This document shows, one piece after another, positions 1-9,074 of a stretch of DNA of 64,000 nt. Within the stretch, counting starts at the first letter, position 1. The number at the start of each line of letters is the position of its first letter. The stretch lies in assembly GCF_927798095.1 (NCBI RefSeq), contig NZ_CAKMMF010000003.1, positions 36,612-100,611 of the forward strand, in the 5' to 3' direction. This DNA is from Paenibacillus plantiphilus (GTDB lineage Bacteria; Bacillota; Bacilli; Paenibacillales; Paenibacillaceae). Position numbers and translations under genes: made by a program. The notes under the pieces were generated by a model. The model was not told where the DNA came from and did no database searches. It saw nothing but the letters and a program-made list of their open reading frames with translations.

Positions 1-67
1 ATTATATACACGAACATTTGTTCTTATTCAAGTGAAGTTATTTCCTTGGAAGGCACCTTTCACGACT

Positions 68-349
68 GATCGCGCATTTTTCGGTAGTTGTAAGCAGGTT
101 TTGTCCGCTTATAGTCTCCACCGATGCCCTTTTCACGCGTTCGTTCAGGCTGTAAGACGATTTTTCCTGCTTCCACGACAGATCGCGCATTTTCCGGTAG
201 TTGTAAGCAGGTTTTGTCCGCTTATAGTCTCCACCGATGCCCTTTTCACGCGTTCGTTCAGGCTGTAAGACGATTTTTCCTGCTTCCACGACAGATCACG
301 CATTTTTCGGTAGTTGTAAGCAGGTTTTGTCCGCTTATAGTCTCCACAC
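68..349. repeat. 113-bp tandem repeat, about 2.5 copies
   Basis: Units start at 68, 181 and 294 with an exact 113-bp spacing; the third stops near 349. Copies are nearly identical (for example GATCGCGC versus GATCACGC). Each unit holds a weak palindrome of the form GTAAGCAGG-TTTT-GTCCGCTTATAG and a second element CTGTAAGACGATTTTTCCTG. The same type of core recurs near 26150-26215 and at 51284-51810. ORFs running through it are artefacts of the repeat. No gene is seen in 1-504 apart from this. Confidence 0.9.
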
Positions 350-504
350 GAGCAATCCGCCTCGCCGTATTAACATCAACATCAATTTACATCCTCGTAT
401 TTGAGCATAAAAAAAACGAATTTCTCTACTTCACTAGACCACTCCATTCTCGTAATAAAGGCATAAATTAATTGAGAGAGCACTAGTTTGGGAGGATGAT
501 CTGT

Positions 505-1311
505 TTGATACAAGTTACCCAGTATGTTAAGCCCTTGGACGGCTGGAGTAGACCCCATTTAATGCTTTGTGATGATGGCAACTTTTATGTAATCAAACTA
601 TTGTCCAACCCGCAGGGTGTAAAGGTTCTCGTTAATGAGTTCATTTGCAGTCAATTGGCAAAGCAGTTAAATCTTCCAATACCCGAAGGCAAGATCCTTT
701 TCATATCTAAACGAGTCATTAACAGTCATCCCACTTTGAAGTCTGTCCTTCAGGAAGGTCCGCATTTTGGAAGTCGTTTCATTCCTTCTGGCATTCATCA
801 GCCAACCTGTCTGGATTTAGCAAGATGCACGAACATCGAGCAGGCCGCTGACATGATCGTATTCGATTACTGGCTGGACAATAACGACCGGCATGTTTGG
901 AGGCCCGCAGAACAAAATTTGATTGTTACAGGAGGTTCTGAGCCGAAAATTTGGATGATCGATCAAGCTAATGTGTTTAACGGACCCGCTTGGAGCATTG
1001 AATCGTTAATAAAAAAAATGAATATTTTCAATGCTTATTGGGGAACTCTCTATCAGCGTTTCGTCCCTTTCATTGACGGTCCTAACCCCTTCCGCAACTC
1101 AGTATCCAAGTTTCAGTCCTTGACAAAAGGTGAATTGTTTAATGTCGTCTTCAATATTCCGGCGGAGTGGAATGTATCGGAACAGGAATTGACTATCTTG
1201 GTAAATTACATGGAGCACCGGAGAAAAGTTATGTATTACATGATTCAATCGGTACATGTTCATTTTCCTATATGGCATGTACACTATCTTAAACATGGAG
1301 GGATAGGATGA
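505..1311 (+). CDS. HipA-like kinase domain protein
   Basis: The protein (about 268 aa) matches the stand-alone HipA-like kinase family of Firmicutes. A kinase-like core is visible: the run DYWLDNNDRH followed by QNL resembles the HipA catalytic and metal-binding region, and IDQANVF resembles the downstream Asp motif. The family is related to the HipA toxin, a Ser/Thr kinase, but substrate and role of this branch are not known. I chose TTG at 505 because GGAGG at 491-495 is 9 bases upstream, whereas the ATG at 496 directly abuts that Shine-Dalgarno. No HipB-like DNA-binding partner is adjacent, so a classical toxin-antitoxin role is not supported. Confidence 0.7.
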   Translation: MIQVTQYVKPLDGWSRPHLMLCDDGNFYVIKLLSNPQGVKVLVNEFICSQLAKQLNLPIPEGKILFISKRVINSHPTLKSVLQEGPHFGSRFIPSGIHQPTCLDLARCTNIEQAADMIVFDYWLDNNDRHVWRPAEQNLIVTGGSEPKIWMIDQANVFNGPAWSIESLIKKMNIFNAYWGTLYQRFVPFIDGPNPFRNSVSKFQSLTKGELFNVVFNIPAEWNVSEQELTILVNYMEHRRKVMYYMIQSVHVHFPIWHVHYLKHGGIG

Positions 1312-1415
1312 GACTAATGCCATCTGATATACGTCTCGGTAACAAATACCCAATCACACAATAATCGACGTGCATAGTTTAAAGGGTACTCTGTTAGTTA
1401 GGAGGTGTACTAAAA

Positions 1416-1520
1416 ATGTCTGGAGTTGTTGGTGGAGCTTTCACAAACGCGGGAACCATCCTGGTACTTTTTATCTTGTTGGTTATTGTCGCTTGTAGTT
1501 GTATGCGCTTTGGCTACTAG
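1416..1520 (+). CDS. YjcZ-family small spore membrane protein
   Basis: A 34-aa ORF begins MSGVVGGAF, continues with one hydrophobic segment (about residues 14-27) and ends MRFGY. A perfect AGGAGGT at 1400-1406 lies 9 bases before the ATG. Small proteins with an N-terminal Gly-rich start, one membrane span and a YjcZ-like pattern are typical of Bacillus and Paenibacillus spores (YjcZ/SscA type). The function is not well defined in the family; the B. subtilis relative SscA is involved in coat assembly. The next structure is the 12-bp hairpin at 1588-1620. Confidence 0.72.
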   Translation: MSGVVGGAFTNAGTILVLFILLVIVACSCMRFGY

Positions 1521-1587
1521 AGGGAACTAATTACCATCAAGACGTATCCCTCTGTTCTATACTTGGACTATGCGATTCCTCCCTTAC

Positions 1588-1620
1588 GGAAAAGACCCGA
1601 TAGACCAGCGGGTCTTTTCC
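1588..1620 (+). terminator. Rho-independent-like hairpin
   Basis: GGAAAAGACCCG (1588-1599) pairs perfectly with CGGGTCTTTTCC (1609-1620) around a 9-base loop. It follows the YjcZ-type gene; the following tract is only moderately T-rich. Confidence 0.65.
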
Positions 1621-2021
1621 ATTTAATCCCTTTTCCGCAATGACGATATTCAGAGATCAGCAAACTCAATCGCGCAGCCAATAACTCGATGCTGCCATAC
1701 AAGCTTATTGCTGCTGGACGGGCTCTAATTTTTTTTGAGAAAACGAAAGCAGGGGTTTGAACAAGCAAGACGCTGGATTTTCAGCCTGAATAAGAGGATG
1801 AGATATTGGGGAACCGAAAACATTTTTCGGTCTATGAGGACAATCACATTTAACACACTGCGTTGATTAATAATTTCAAGGATCATTCATGCTCTTATTA
1901 CGCTCTGATTTAGGGGATATATAAATCCAAAGTCGAGGGCAATTAGGGGCAACCGAGTAACTTGTCAAAGAAAACTCGAAATACCCCCACTAAACCCTTG
2001 AATAAACCTATGTTTTCCCTC
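1621..2021. other. Gene-free stretch downstream of glnA
   Basis: Apart from the hairpin ending at 1620, I see no convincing gene, RNA or repeat between the YjcZ-type gene and the end of glnA. A 66-codon frame on the minus strand (1568-1768) runs through the hairpin and has no plausible protein features. Confidence 0.5.
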
Positions 2022-3350
2022 TTAGTACAGCGTCAAATACTGATCGCGTTCCCATTGGTGAACTTGTGTTCTATACATGTCCCACTCGATTTCTTTGAGC
2101 TCGTAGAAATGAGCAAGTGCATGATCGCCCAGCGCATCACAGACAACTTGATTGCGAAGCATTTCGTCGAGTGATTCCTTCAGATCAAGCGGCAAGCTTG
2201 GGATGCCTTCTTCGATACGCTCTTCGTCTGTCATCACATATATGTTGCGATCTGTTGGAGCCGGCAGCGGCAGCTTGTTATTAATGCCGTCAAGTCCAGC
2301 AGCGAGCATAACAGCCAGTGCCAGATACGGGTTCGCAGCAGGGTCAGGATTACGCACCTCAACGCGTGTGCTAAGACCGCGTGATGCAGGGATACGAATC
2401 ATTGGACTCCGATTGCTTGCCGACCACGCGACATAACAAGGCGCTTCATAGCCCGGTACCAATCTCTTGTAGGAGTTGACAGTCGGGTTCGTGATTGCGG
2501 CAAAAGCACGAGCATGGCGCAGGATGCCAGCCATATAGTAACGAGCCGTTTGGCTCAGACCGAGCTTGTCGCTCTCATCGTAGAACGTGTTGACATTGCC
2601 CTTGAACAACGATTGATGGCAGTGCATTCCTGAGCCGTTAACGCCGAACAGCGGCTTAGGCATGAATGATGCATGCAGTCCGTGCTGACGCGCAACTGTT
2701 TTTACTACGAGCTTGAACGTTTGAATCTGGTCAGCTGCTTTGATTGCATCGGCATATTTGAAGTCGATCTCATGCTGTCCTGGTGCAACCTCGTGATGAG
2801 ACGCTTCAATTTCGAAGCCCATCTCTTCAAGTGTCAGCACGATTTCACGACGGCAGTTCTCACCGAGGTCAGTCGGCGCAAGGTCAAAGTATCCGCCTTG
2901 GTCATTCAGCTCTGTCGTCGGCTCACCCTTCTCATCCGTCTTGAATAAGAAGAACTCCGGCTCAGGACCAACATTCATAGAAGTGTAGCCAAGGTCCTCA
3001 GCTTCCTTCAGCACTCGCTTCAAGATACCGCGTGGATCTCCGGCAAAGGGCGTGCCATCCGGCATATAGATATCGCAGATCAGACGCGCAACACGATCCT
3101 GTGTCACCCATGGGAATACTACCCATGTGCTAAGATCAGGATACAGATACATATCTGATTCTTCTATACGAACGTAACCTTCGATGGAGGAACCATCGAA
3201 CATCATTTTATTATCCAGCGCTTTCTCCAATTGACTAACTGGAATCTCCACATTCTTAATTGTACCGAGCAGATCAGTGAATTGCAGTCGAATGAAACGA
3301 ACGTTCTCTTCCTTGGCGATACGTTTGATGTCCTCTTTGGTGAAACTCAC
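2022..3350 (-). CDS. glnA: Glutamine synthetase, type I
   Basis: GlnA condenses glutamate and ammonia with ATP to glutamine in the cytoplasm. The 442-aa length fits the GSI-alpha form of Bacilli, which is controlled by feedback and by GlnR rather than by adenylylation. Visible signatures include FDGSSIEGY in the N-terminal domain, GSGMHCHQS (ATP/metal site) and [20 protein letters not shown] near the C-terminal active-site region. It follows glnR after 36 bases, so the two form an operon as in Bacillus. In that system feedback-inhibited GlnA binds GlnR and activates its repressor function. Confidence 0.97.
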   Translation of the reverse strand: MSFTKEDIKRIAKEENVRFIRLQFTDLLGTIKNVEIPVSQLEKALDNKMMFDGSSIEGYVRIEESDMYLYPDLSTWVVFPWVTQDRVARLICDIYMPDGTPFAGDPRGILKRVLKEAEDLGYTSMNVGPEPEFFLFKTDEKGEPTTELNDQGGYFDLAPTDLGENCRREIVLTLEEMGFEIEASHHEVAPGQHEIDFKYADAIKAADQIQTFKLVVKTVARQHGLHASFMPKPLFGVNGSGMHCHQSLFKGNVNTFYDESDKLGLSQTARYYMAGILRHARAFAAITNPTVNSYKRLVPGYEAPCYVAWSASNRSPMIRIPASRGLSTRVEVRNPDPAANPYLALAVMLAAGLDGINNKLPLPAPTDRNIYVMTDEERIEEGIPSLPLDLKESLDEMLRNQVVCDALGDHALAHFYELKEIEWDMYRTQVHQWERDQYLTLY

Positions 3351-3386
3351 GGAATCATCTCCCTTATAGTTGTGGTTATGGTCGAT

Positions 3387-3800
3387 CTAATTCTTGTTAT
3401 AGAAACGGGACAACTGGCCTTGAATCATGGAGGCCTTGTTGCCCGGTCTCTTCTCGATTAGTTGCTGCTTCAACAAACGATGCAGCTGTGTGTCTGACAG
3501 CTCCTTGCGTTTTACTTCGGATTGCTCGCTGACGACAGTAGCTTCCTCCGACTCCTTCGAAACCGGATTCATTACTTGTTTGATGCCTGCGATATTAACA
3601 CCCTTCTCAATCAGGGACTTAATCTCAAGCAGCCGCTCCACATCGTTAAAGGAGAACAGACGCTGGTTGCCGGAAGTACGAGCTGGAACAATAAGTTCAT
3701 GCTGTTCATAATATCGGATTTGTCGAGCTGTCAAATCAGTCAGCTTCATGACGATGCCGATCGGAAAAAGCGCCATATTTCTGCGTAAATCGTCAGCCAT
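3387..3800 (-). CDS. glnR: MerR-family nitrogen repressor GlnR
   Basis: The 137-aa protein has a MerR-type winged HTH: MKLTDLTARQIRYYE and the recognition-wing region QRLFSFNDVERLLEI. The C-terminus ends GQLSRFYNKN, like the autoinhibitory tail of Bacillus GlnR. Its position directly before glnA and behind a GlnR-type operator supports the name. GlnR represses glnRA under nitrogen excess after interaction with glutamine-bound GlnA. The ATG at 3800 has AAGGT about 10 bases upstream; a later Met in the alignment (MKLTDL) would cut into the usual N-terminus. Confidence 0.93.
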   Translation of the reverse strand: MADDLRRNMALFPIGIVMKLTDLTARQIRYYEQHELIVPARTSGNQRLFSFNDVERLLEIKSLIEKGVNIAGIKQVMNPVSKESEEATVVSEQSEVKRKELSDTQLHRLLKQQLIEKRPGNKASMIQGQLSRFYNKN

Positions 3801-3838
3801 GTCGTATCAACCTTCCAGTCTCTGAAATATATGCATCA

Positions 3839-3867
3839 ATTGTACCGCTCACCCTAAAACGTGTCAA
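3839..3867 (-). promoter_or_regulatory. Sigma-A type promoter of glnRA
   Basis: On the minus strand TTGACA (3862-3867) is separated by 17 bases from TACAAT (3839-3844), close to consensus. The -35 box overlaps the stop codon of ynbB (3864-3866). It lies about 40 bases upstream of the glnR start. Confidence 0.85.
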
Positions 3868-5156
3868 GGTATGTAAGGTTTAATTACAATTAACTCTCGA
3901 TCTGCGAGCAGCATTAATGCGTTCAGAACCCCTAGTTTGACATGCGCATAAGTCAATCCGCCCTGCATATAAGCAATGTATGGTTCCCGTATCGGAGCGT
4001 CTGCTGACAGCTCCAGACTGCCCCCCTGCATGAACGTTCCCGCTGCCATAATTACGGGATGCTCGTACCCCGGCATGGCCCATGGCTCAGGCACAACATG
4101 CGAGTCTACGGCTGCAGCCTTCTGAATTCCCTGCACGAATGCAATCAATTGTTCGCTGCCTGTGAATCGCACCGCTTGGATCAAGTCAGTGCGCGGCGCA
4201 TCCCAGCGTGGATTGCTCTCGAAGCCTAGCCGCTCGAACATCGCAGCAGCAAATACACTTCCCTTCAGAGCTTGTCCAACGATGTGAGGCGCCAGGTAGA
4301 GGCCTTGGAACATCGCTCTGAGTGTCCCAAGAGTAGCTCCAACCTCTCCGCCGATTCCGGGTGCAGTAAGTCGGTAAGCAGCTAGCTCGACGGCCTCCTT
4401 GGTTCCTGCTATATAACCGCCTGTCGGTGCGAGGCCGCCGCCCGGATTTTTAATGAGCGAGCCCGCCATCAGATCTACACCCACCTCAGTCGGCTCCAGC
4501 TCTTCCGTGAACTCGCCATAGCAATTATCGACGAACACGAGTACATCCGGCTTAATAGATTTAACCCGCTTCACCATCTCGCGAATCTCTGCCACAGTGA
4601 ACGAAGTCCGCCAATCATAGCCTCGCGAGCGTTGAATACCGATAACCTTGGTCCGCTCTGTAATTCCTGCTGCTACCGCTTCCCAATCCACCGCGCCTTC
4701 TGTTGTCAACGCAGCTTCCTTGTAGCGGATGCCGAAATCCTGCAGCGAGCCTTTCCCGTCGCCAGGCTTGCCGATTACTTTGTGCAGCGTATCGTAAGGC
4801 TTGCCAGAAATATAGAACAGCTCGTCCCCTGGACGCAGCAAGCCGAACAGCGCGCAGCTGATCGTATGTGTGCCAGATACAAAATGAGGACGAACGAGCG
4901 CTGCTTCGGCGCCGAACACATCGGCATACACCTCGTCTAACACCTCGCGCCCGCTGTCATTGTAGCCATAACCAGTTGATCCATTAAAATGAAAATCGCT
5001 GACCCGATATTTCTGAAAAGCAGCGATTACTTTCCATTGATTGCGCTCCGCAATTGTATCCAATTGGCGGAACACGCTCTGTACCTGCTTCTCGGCTGCC
5101 GTCGCCCATTGCAATAGTGTATCCCAAATTCCATTCCCCTGATGAATCAATTCCAA
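3864..5156 (-). CDS. ynbB: Methionine gamma-lyase-family protein (aluminium resistance family, YnbB)
   Basis: A 430-aa PLP-dependent fold-type I enzyme of the so-called aluminium resistance / Cys-Met metabolism family. The PLP lysine is expected in SLIKNPGGGLAPTGGYIAG (near residue 235). The exact substrate is unsettled; members are annotated as methionine gamma-lyases. Gene order hflX-ynbB-glnR-glnA matches B. subtilis, which supports the YnbB assignment. The end of this gene carries the GlnR operator and part of the glnRA promoter. Confidence 0.85.
   Translation of the reverse strand: MELIHQGNGIWDTLLQWATAAEKQVQSVFRQLDTIAERNQWKVIAAFQKYRVSDFHFNGSTGYGYNDSGREVLDEVYADVFGAEAALVRPHFVSGTHTISCALFGLLRPGDELFYISGKPYDTLHKVIGKPGDGKGSLQDFGIRYKEAALTTEGAVDWEAVAAGITERTKVIGIQRSRGYDWRTSFTVAEIREMVKRVKSIKPDVLVFVDNCYGEFTEELEPTEVGVDLMAGSLIKNPGGGLAPTGGYIAGTKEAVELAAYRLTAPGIGGEVGATLGTLRAMFQGLYLAPHIVGQALKGSVFAAAMFERLGFESNPRWDAPRTDLIQAVRFTGSEQLIAFVQGIQKAAAVDSHVVPEPWAMPGYEHPVIMAAGTFMQGGSLELSADAPIREPYIAYMQGGLTYAHVKLGVLNALMLLADRELIVIKPYIP
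3872..3888. promoter_or_regulatory. GlnR operator
   Basis: The 17-mer TGTAAGGTTTAATTACA fits the GlnR/TnrA consensus TGTNAN7TNACA exactly. It sits just upstream of the -35 box of glnRA and, unusually, inside the 3' coding end of ynbB. A weaker second half-site may overlap the -35 region (TGACA), as in the two-operator layout known for B. subtilis glnRA. Confidence 0.85.
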
Positions 5157-5262
5157 GTCTCTCCCCTATTGGCGCACTTCATCTTGCATCCTGTCATGTA
5201 CTTGCTTCTTCCTGCTGCTTCTTACTTTTCAATTCTTACATCTTACATAACGACTCCAACGA

Positions 5263-6564
5263 CTATCGACTTTCCACAAAAGCTTCAAGCTTGTAGCCAT
5301 GCACCTCATAATCCTGCTTGTTTAATTCAACCGTTACACGCAGTGAATCACCGTCAACCTCTTGCTCCGTCACTTCACCGGTTCGGTAAGCAAGGGCGAT
5401 AAGGTCCCCGCGTTCTGCTGGAAAAATAAATGTTCGCGTATCGCCCGTCATCTTGTCCTGAATCATTTGACGCAGCTTGGTCAGATCATCGGCTGAAAAT
5501 GCGCTAATAACGAGGGTGTTCTCGTTGCTGGCAGGCGCAAGCTCTGTACCATCGTTGGAACAGAGATCGATTTTGTTGTACAGCAGAATTTGCGGCTTGC
5601 CGGCAGCGCCAAGTTCACCTAGAATCCGCTCTACGACTGCCCGCTGCTCTTCTCTCATCGGCGAAGAGCTGTCCACCACATGCAGCACCAGGTCGGCTTC
5701 GCACACCTCTTCCAGCGTTGCGCGGAATGCCGCGATCAGATCATGCGGCAGGTTCTGAATGAAGCCGACTGTATCTGTTAGAACGATCTCTTTGCCGCTT
5801 GGCAGCTCCAAATTGCGGGAAGTAGGATCAAGCGTAGCAAACAGCTGATTCTCCACATAGACATCCGCATTCGTCAGCTCGCGAAGCAGCGTTGATTTCC
5901 CCGCATTCGTATAGCCGACAAGGGCAACCTGCTGCACGCCCGATTTGCGGCGGCGCTCTCTATGAAGAGTACGATGGCGCACAACCTCATCCAGCTGTGT
6001 CTTCAAATCATGAATTCGATTCCGAATATGCCGGCGATCCGTCTCCAGCTTGGATTCACCGGGACCGCGTGTTCCGATCCCGCCGCCAAGCCGTGACAGA
6101 TTCTTGCCGTGCCCAGAAAGTCGGGGCAGCAGGTAGCTGAGCTGAGCCAGCTCGACCTGTATAATGCCTTCGCGCGTTTTGGCGCGCTGAGCGAATATAT
6201 CCAGAATAAGCTGTGTGCGATCAATGATTTTCAAATCCAAAGCGGCTTCAAGATTCCGCACCTGCGCGCCTGACAGCTCCTGATCGAATATCGCGGTTGT
6301 CGCTCCAAGCTCTTCCGCAATTGCACGAAGCTCCTCAACCTTTCCCTTGCCGATAAACCATTTTGAATCGCGGGCTTCCTTCTGCTGTGTCATGGTGGAG
6401 AGAACTTCTACGCCCGCTGTCTCCGCCAGATTCTCCAGCTCCAGCAGGGAATGCTCAGGGTCAATAGTCGATCTCTTAATATCCGGTGTGATCAAGCTGA
6501 CAAGAATGGCACGATCCTGCAAATCATTATTGGTTTCATATGTCGATTGTCTCATTCGGATCAA
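5263..6564 (-). CDS. hflX: Ribosome-associated GTPase HflX
   Basis: A 433-aa GTPase of the OBG-HflX family, which binds the 50S subunit and can split stalled or hibernating ribosomes. Motifs: G1 GYTNAGKST, G3 DTVGFIQNLPHDL, G4 NKIDL; the N-terminal half carries the HflX domain with the Gly-rich linker SRLGGGIGTRGPGE. The start is TTG at 6564, since AAGGAG is 6 bases before it, whereas the ATG three codons in (6555) is too far. Neighbours ynbB and spoVK keep the Bacillus order. Confidence 0.95.
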   Translation of the reverse strand: MIRMRQSTYETNNDLQDRAILVSLITPDIKRSTIDPEHSLLELENLAETAGVEVLSTMTQQKEARDSKWFIGKGKVEELRAIAEELGATTAIFDQELSGAQVRNLEAALDLKIIDRTQLILDIFAQRAKTREGIIQVELAQLSYLLPRLSGHGKNLSRLGGGIGTRGPGESKLETDRRHIRNRIHDLKTQLDEVVRHRTLHRERRRKSGVQQVALVGYTNAGKSTLLRELTNADVYVENQLFATLDPTSRNLELPSGKEIVLTDTVGFIQNLPHDLIAAFRATLEEVCEADLVLHVVDSSSPMREEQRAVVERILGELGAAGKPQILLYNKIDLCSNDGTELAPASNENTLVISAFSADDLTKLRQMIQDKMTGDTRTFIFPAERGDLIALAYRTGEVTEQEVDGDSLRVTVELNKQDYEVHGYKLEAFVESR

Positions 6565-6598
6565 TTACGCTCCTTTCAGGAGTGGACATCAATCATTG

Positions 6599-7579
6599 CT
6601 ACGCTTGCTTCATATCCTCAGGCCTAATAGCCATCAGCTCCTGCTTGCCCGGCGAGCCGCTTGGATATTGACCGAGCAGACGAACAGCCTGATGCCGGAA
6701 AGCCTTCTCAATCATATTGCGCACATAACGGGCATTGCTGAAGGAATAGAGCGAGGCCGCCTTCTCCTGCATTAAATGCTGCCGCAGCTTGAATAAGGTC
6801 TGAGGCACTAACGTGTAATCTCTATCCTTAGCCATAAGCTCAGCAATTTGAATCAGTTGATCAATCGAATAATCCTGGAATTCAATTTGAATCGGAAATC
6901 TGGACGGCAGACCCGGGTTCGTCATAAGAAATTGTTCAATCTCCAGCGGATAGCCCGCCAGGATGAGCACAAACTCATTGCGATTGTCCTCCATCGCTTT
7001 AACCAACGTATCAATCGCTTCCTTGCCGAAATCCTTCTCCCCGCCGCGCGCGAGGCTATAGGCTTCATCCACGAACAGGACGCCGCCAAGCGCCTTCCGA
7101 ACAAGATCACGCGTCTTTTGCGCCGTATGCCCGATATATTCGCCAACAAGGTCCGCACGTTCGACTTCGATCAGATGTCCTTTGGACAACACACCCATTT
7201 GATTGAACAGCTTTGCTACAATACGGGCAATTGTCGTCTTGCCTGTCCCCGGATTTCCTTTGAAAATCATATGGTACACATGCGAGCCGTTGGACAGCCC
7301 TGCATCGGTGCGCATGCGGCTAACTTGCAGCTGAGCAAACACTTCATATATGAGCAGCTTCACATTATCGAGGCCAACCATGGGCTCCAGCTCGCGTTGG
7401 ATATCCATGTAAGGATCACTCGCCGATATCGATTTGGCGGCAACAGCCGGTTCATTGTCCAGCGCTTGGGCCGAGCTTGTCGATGCATAGGGCTCTTGAC
7501 TGCGCAGGATGACATTGATTTGCCTTGAAGGCCTTGCTCCATTGCCATTCTGTCCCATCGAAATTAGCCGTTCACTCAT
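6599..7579 (-). CDS. spoVK: Stage V sporulation protein K, AAA+ ATPase
   Basis: A 326-aa AAA+ protein of the CbxX/CfqX type. Walker A is GNPGTGKTT, Walker B is VLFVDEAYSL, and an arginine-finger region lies in GLPSRFPIQIEF. In B. subtilis SpoVK is needed for spore maturation; its substrate is not established. About 60 N-terminal residues are low in recognisable domain content. The start ATG at 7579 has only an imperfect Shine-Dalgarno (AAGGAG 14 bases away). It sits upstream of hflX with a 34-base gap, so they are likely cotranscribed. Confidence 0.92.
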   Translation of the reverse strand: MSERLISMGQNGNGARPSRQINVILRSQEPYASTSSAQALDNEPAVAAKSISASDPYMDIQRELEPMVGLDNVKLLIYEVFAQLQVSRMRTDAGLSNGSHVYHMIFKGNPGTGKTTIARIVAKLFNQMGVLSKGHLIEVERADLVGEYIGHTAQKTRDLVRKALGGVLFVDEAYSLARGGEKDFGKEAIDTLVKAMEDNRNEFVLILAGYPLEIEQFLMTNPGLPSRFPIQIEFQDYSIDQLIQIAELMAKDRDYTLVPQTLFKLRQHLMQEKAASLYSFSNARYVRNMIEKAFRHQAVRLLGQYPSGSPGKQELMAIRPEDMKQA

Positions 7580-7687
7580 ACCCTTGGATCACCGCTCCTT
7601 CGCAACTGTATGGCTGCGGCCCGAACGCCGCATGTTCCATTGTATTCTAGTGAAACGGGCCATATTAACAGTTTTCGAAGGGGTTTA

Positions 7688-8362
7688 TTAAAAGGAGGTC
7701 TCAGGCGCCTGCAAACCGAATTTCAGCAGGATGGCATCCAGCTTCCACTTGGTGAAGGCCAGCACTTCCCGGCTCTGATTATAGCTTGTCTTGAGCACCT
7801 TGGATTTGAAGCCGATGACCTCGGTTTGCTCATAGTCGAGATACCGAGCAATTTCGGCTGATCGCGGCGCATGATAGTCATGGGTCACGATCAGAAAGCT
7901 GTTCAGTCCATTCTTCTTGGCAACCGCTTTGCTGAACAACAAATTCTCATACGTGCTGCGCGCATCATTCTCCAGCAGCAGACGATCACCGGGAACACCA
8001 TGCTTCAGCAAATAATCCCGCATGCCTTCAGCCTCTGTAAGCGTGGAGCCGTTGTGATCAAGTCCACCAGTTAAGATCAGGTAATTTGCATTACCCTGCT
8101 TGTACAGCTCAAGGGCATGATCCAGCCGCTCGCGCAAGCCGGGGCTTGGTTCATTATCCCAAAGCGCAGCACCAAGCACGATCACCGCATCCGCCTTGGG
8201 AAGCGGCTTGGGCAGCTCATAGCTATTGATGACCCATAACAGATAAGCGACCCAGAACGCTGCGAACGCCACAACCCAGGCACTCAAACGAAGCAGCAGC
8301 CGGATAGAGAAAAAGCGGCGGCGCGCTCGTTTTTTCTTCGATGCATGAATCGCTCCCATCAT
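7688..8362 (-). CDS. YdcF/SanA-family (DUF218) membrane-anchored protein
   Basis: A 224-aa protein with a very basic N-terminus (KKKRARRR), one membrane span at about residues 27-48, and a DUF218 domain: DAVIVLGAALWDNEPSPGLR, LILTGG, NDARSTYENLLFS and IVTHDYHAPR. The domain is thought to face outside the membrane; E. coli SanA/YdcF relatives are linked to envelope functions but the reaction is unknown. Its start overlaps the DUF402 gene stop by 4 bases (ATGA), which implies translational coupling. Confidence 0.85.
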   Translation of the reverse strand: MMGAIHASKKKRARRRFFSIRLLLRLSAWVVAFAAFWVAYLLWVINSYELPKPLPKADAVIVLGAALWDNEPSPGLRERLDHALELYKQGNANYLILTGGLDHNGSTLTEAEGMRDYLLKHGVPGDRLLLENDARSTYENLLFSKAVAKKNGLNSFLIVTHDYHAPRSAEIARYLDYEQTEVIGFKSKVLKTSYNQSREVLAFTKWKLDAILLKFGLQAPETSF

Positions 8363-8916
8363 GTCTCACTCACTTCACCATTCTGCGCGACAAGCGCTTT
8401 TCTGTGCTTCAGACTTAAAGTAAAGTAGCGGAAGCGTCCATTGCGTATAGCCGACAGCAAACGCCCCGCTGTCTTGCGGGCAAGCGCCGCATCCTTGCCG
8501 GTAACAATGCCCTGTCTAACCGCATCCTCCAGCTCATCCTCGTCCATCAGAAATACTTCTCCGCTGGGGAGTACGACGACATCCAGGTAGAGATCATCGA
8601 ACCAGGGGACCTGTTGATCCGTCAACCCTTGTGTTTTGCAAATATCAATGTACCATTGAACGACACGATTCTTATCATCAAACATAGTAGTCACAACAAA
8701 GTGCTCACCCCGTGGAAAGTGCTGCATCCATAGATATCCACGGTCAGCCAGACACATCTTGCGGCCATTATATTCTTTCCAAAGCGGTTCCCGCAATTCG
8801 TGGATACGATACATCGTTACGAGTCCTTTGAATTCATCGCCATCCATCGACAAGCAGGTATAGCTCTTCCGCAATATACGCCGCCAATTGGCTCGATCAG
8901 AAAATTTACGTTTCAT
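8359..8916 (-). CDS. DUF402 domain protein
   Basis: A 185-aa soluble protein of the DUF402 (FAU-1-like beta-barrel) family; some members, such as Ntdp in Staphylococcus and Bacillus, are nucleoside tri/diphosphate phosphatases. Motif-like parts are YNGRKMCLADRGYLWMQHFP and the acidic FDDLYLDVVVLPSGEVFLMDEDEL, which fit the metal-binding region of that family. The residues suggest but do not prove phosphatase activity. It is first in a two-gene operon with the ydcF-like gene. Confidence 0.82.
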   Translation of the reverse strand: MKRKFSDRANWRRILRKSYTCLSMDGDEFKGLVTMYRIHELREPLWKEYNGRKMCLADRGYLWMQHFPRGEHFVVTTMFDDKNRVVQWYIDICKTQGLTDQQVPWFDDLYLDVVVLPSGEVFLMDEDELEDAVRQGIVTGKDAALARKTAGRLLSAIRNGRFRYFTLSLKHRKALVAQNGEVSET

Positions 8917-9046
8917 ACGGAACGACCTTTCCGTTAGGATCGTAAGCTTACAGCTAGCAAAAGCTTACCACATCTTACCGTCTCTTCACCAGCGAGCCAT
9001 CAAATTAACGCCAGAGCATGTAGGTATAGTATATGCAGAAGATGAA

Positions 9047-9071
9047 AAAGGAGAGCATATCGCTCTCCTTT
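9047..9071 (-). terminator. Terminator after the cyclophilin gene
   Basis: AAAGGAGAGC (9047-9056) pairs with GCTCTCCTTT (9062-9071); on the minus strand the stem ends in five T. It sits 3 bases after the stop of the cyclophilin gene. Confidence 0.85.
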
Positions 9072-9074
9072 CTT

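Noticed and set aside
38-471. Frames in the 113-bp repeat
   Set aside because: They repeat the same residues with the period of the array and reflect repeat composition only.
1568-1768. 66-codon minus-strand frame
   Set aside because: Runs through a strong hairpin and lacks a ribosome site and any protein-like pattern.
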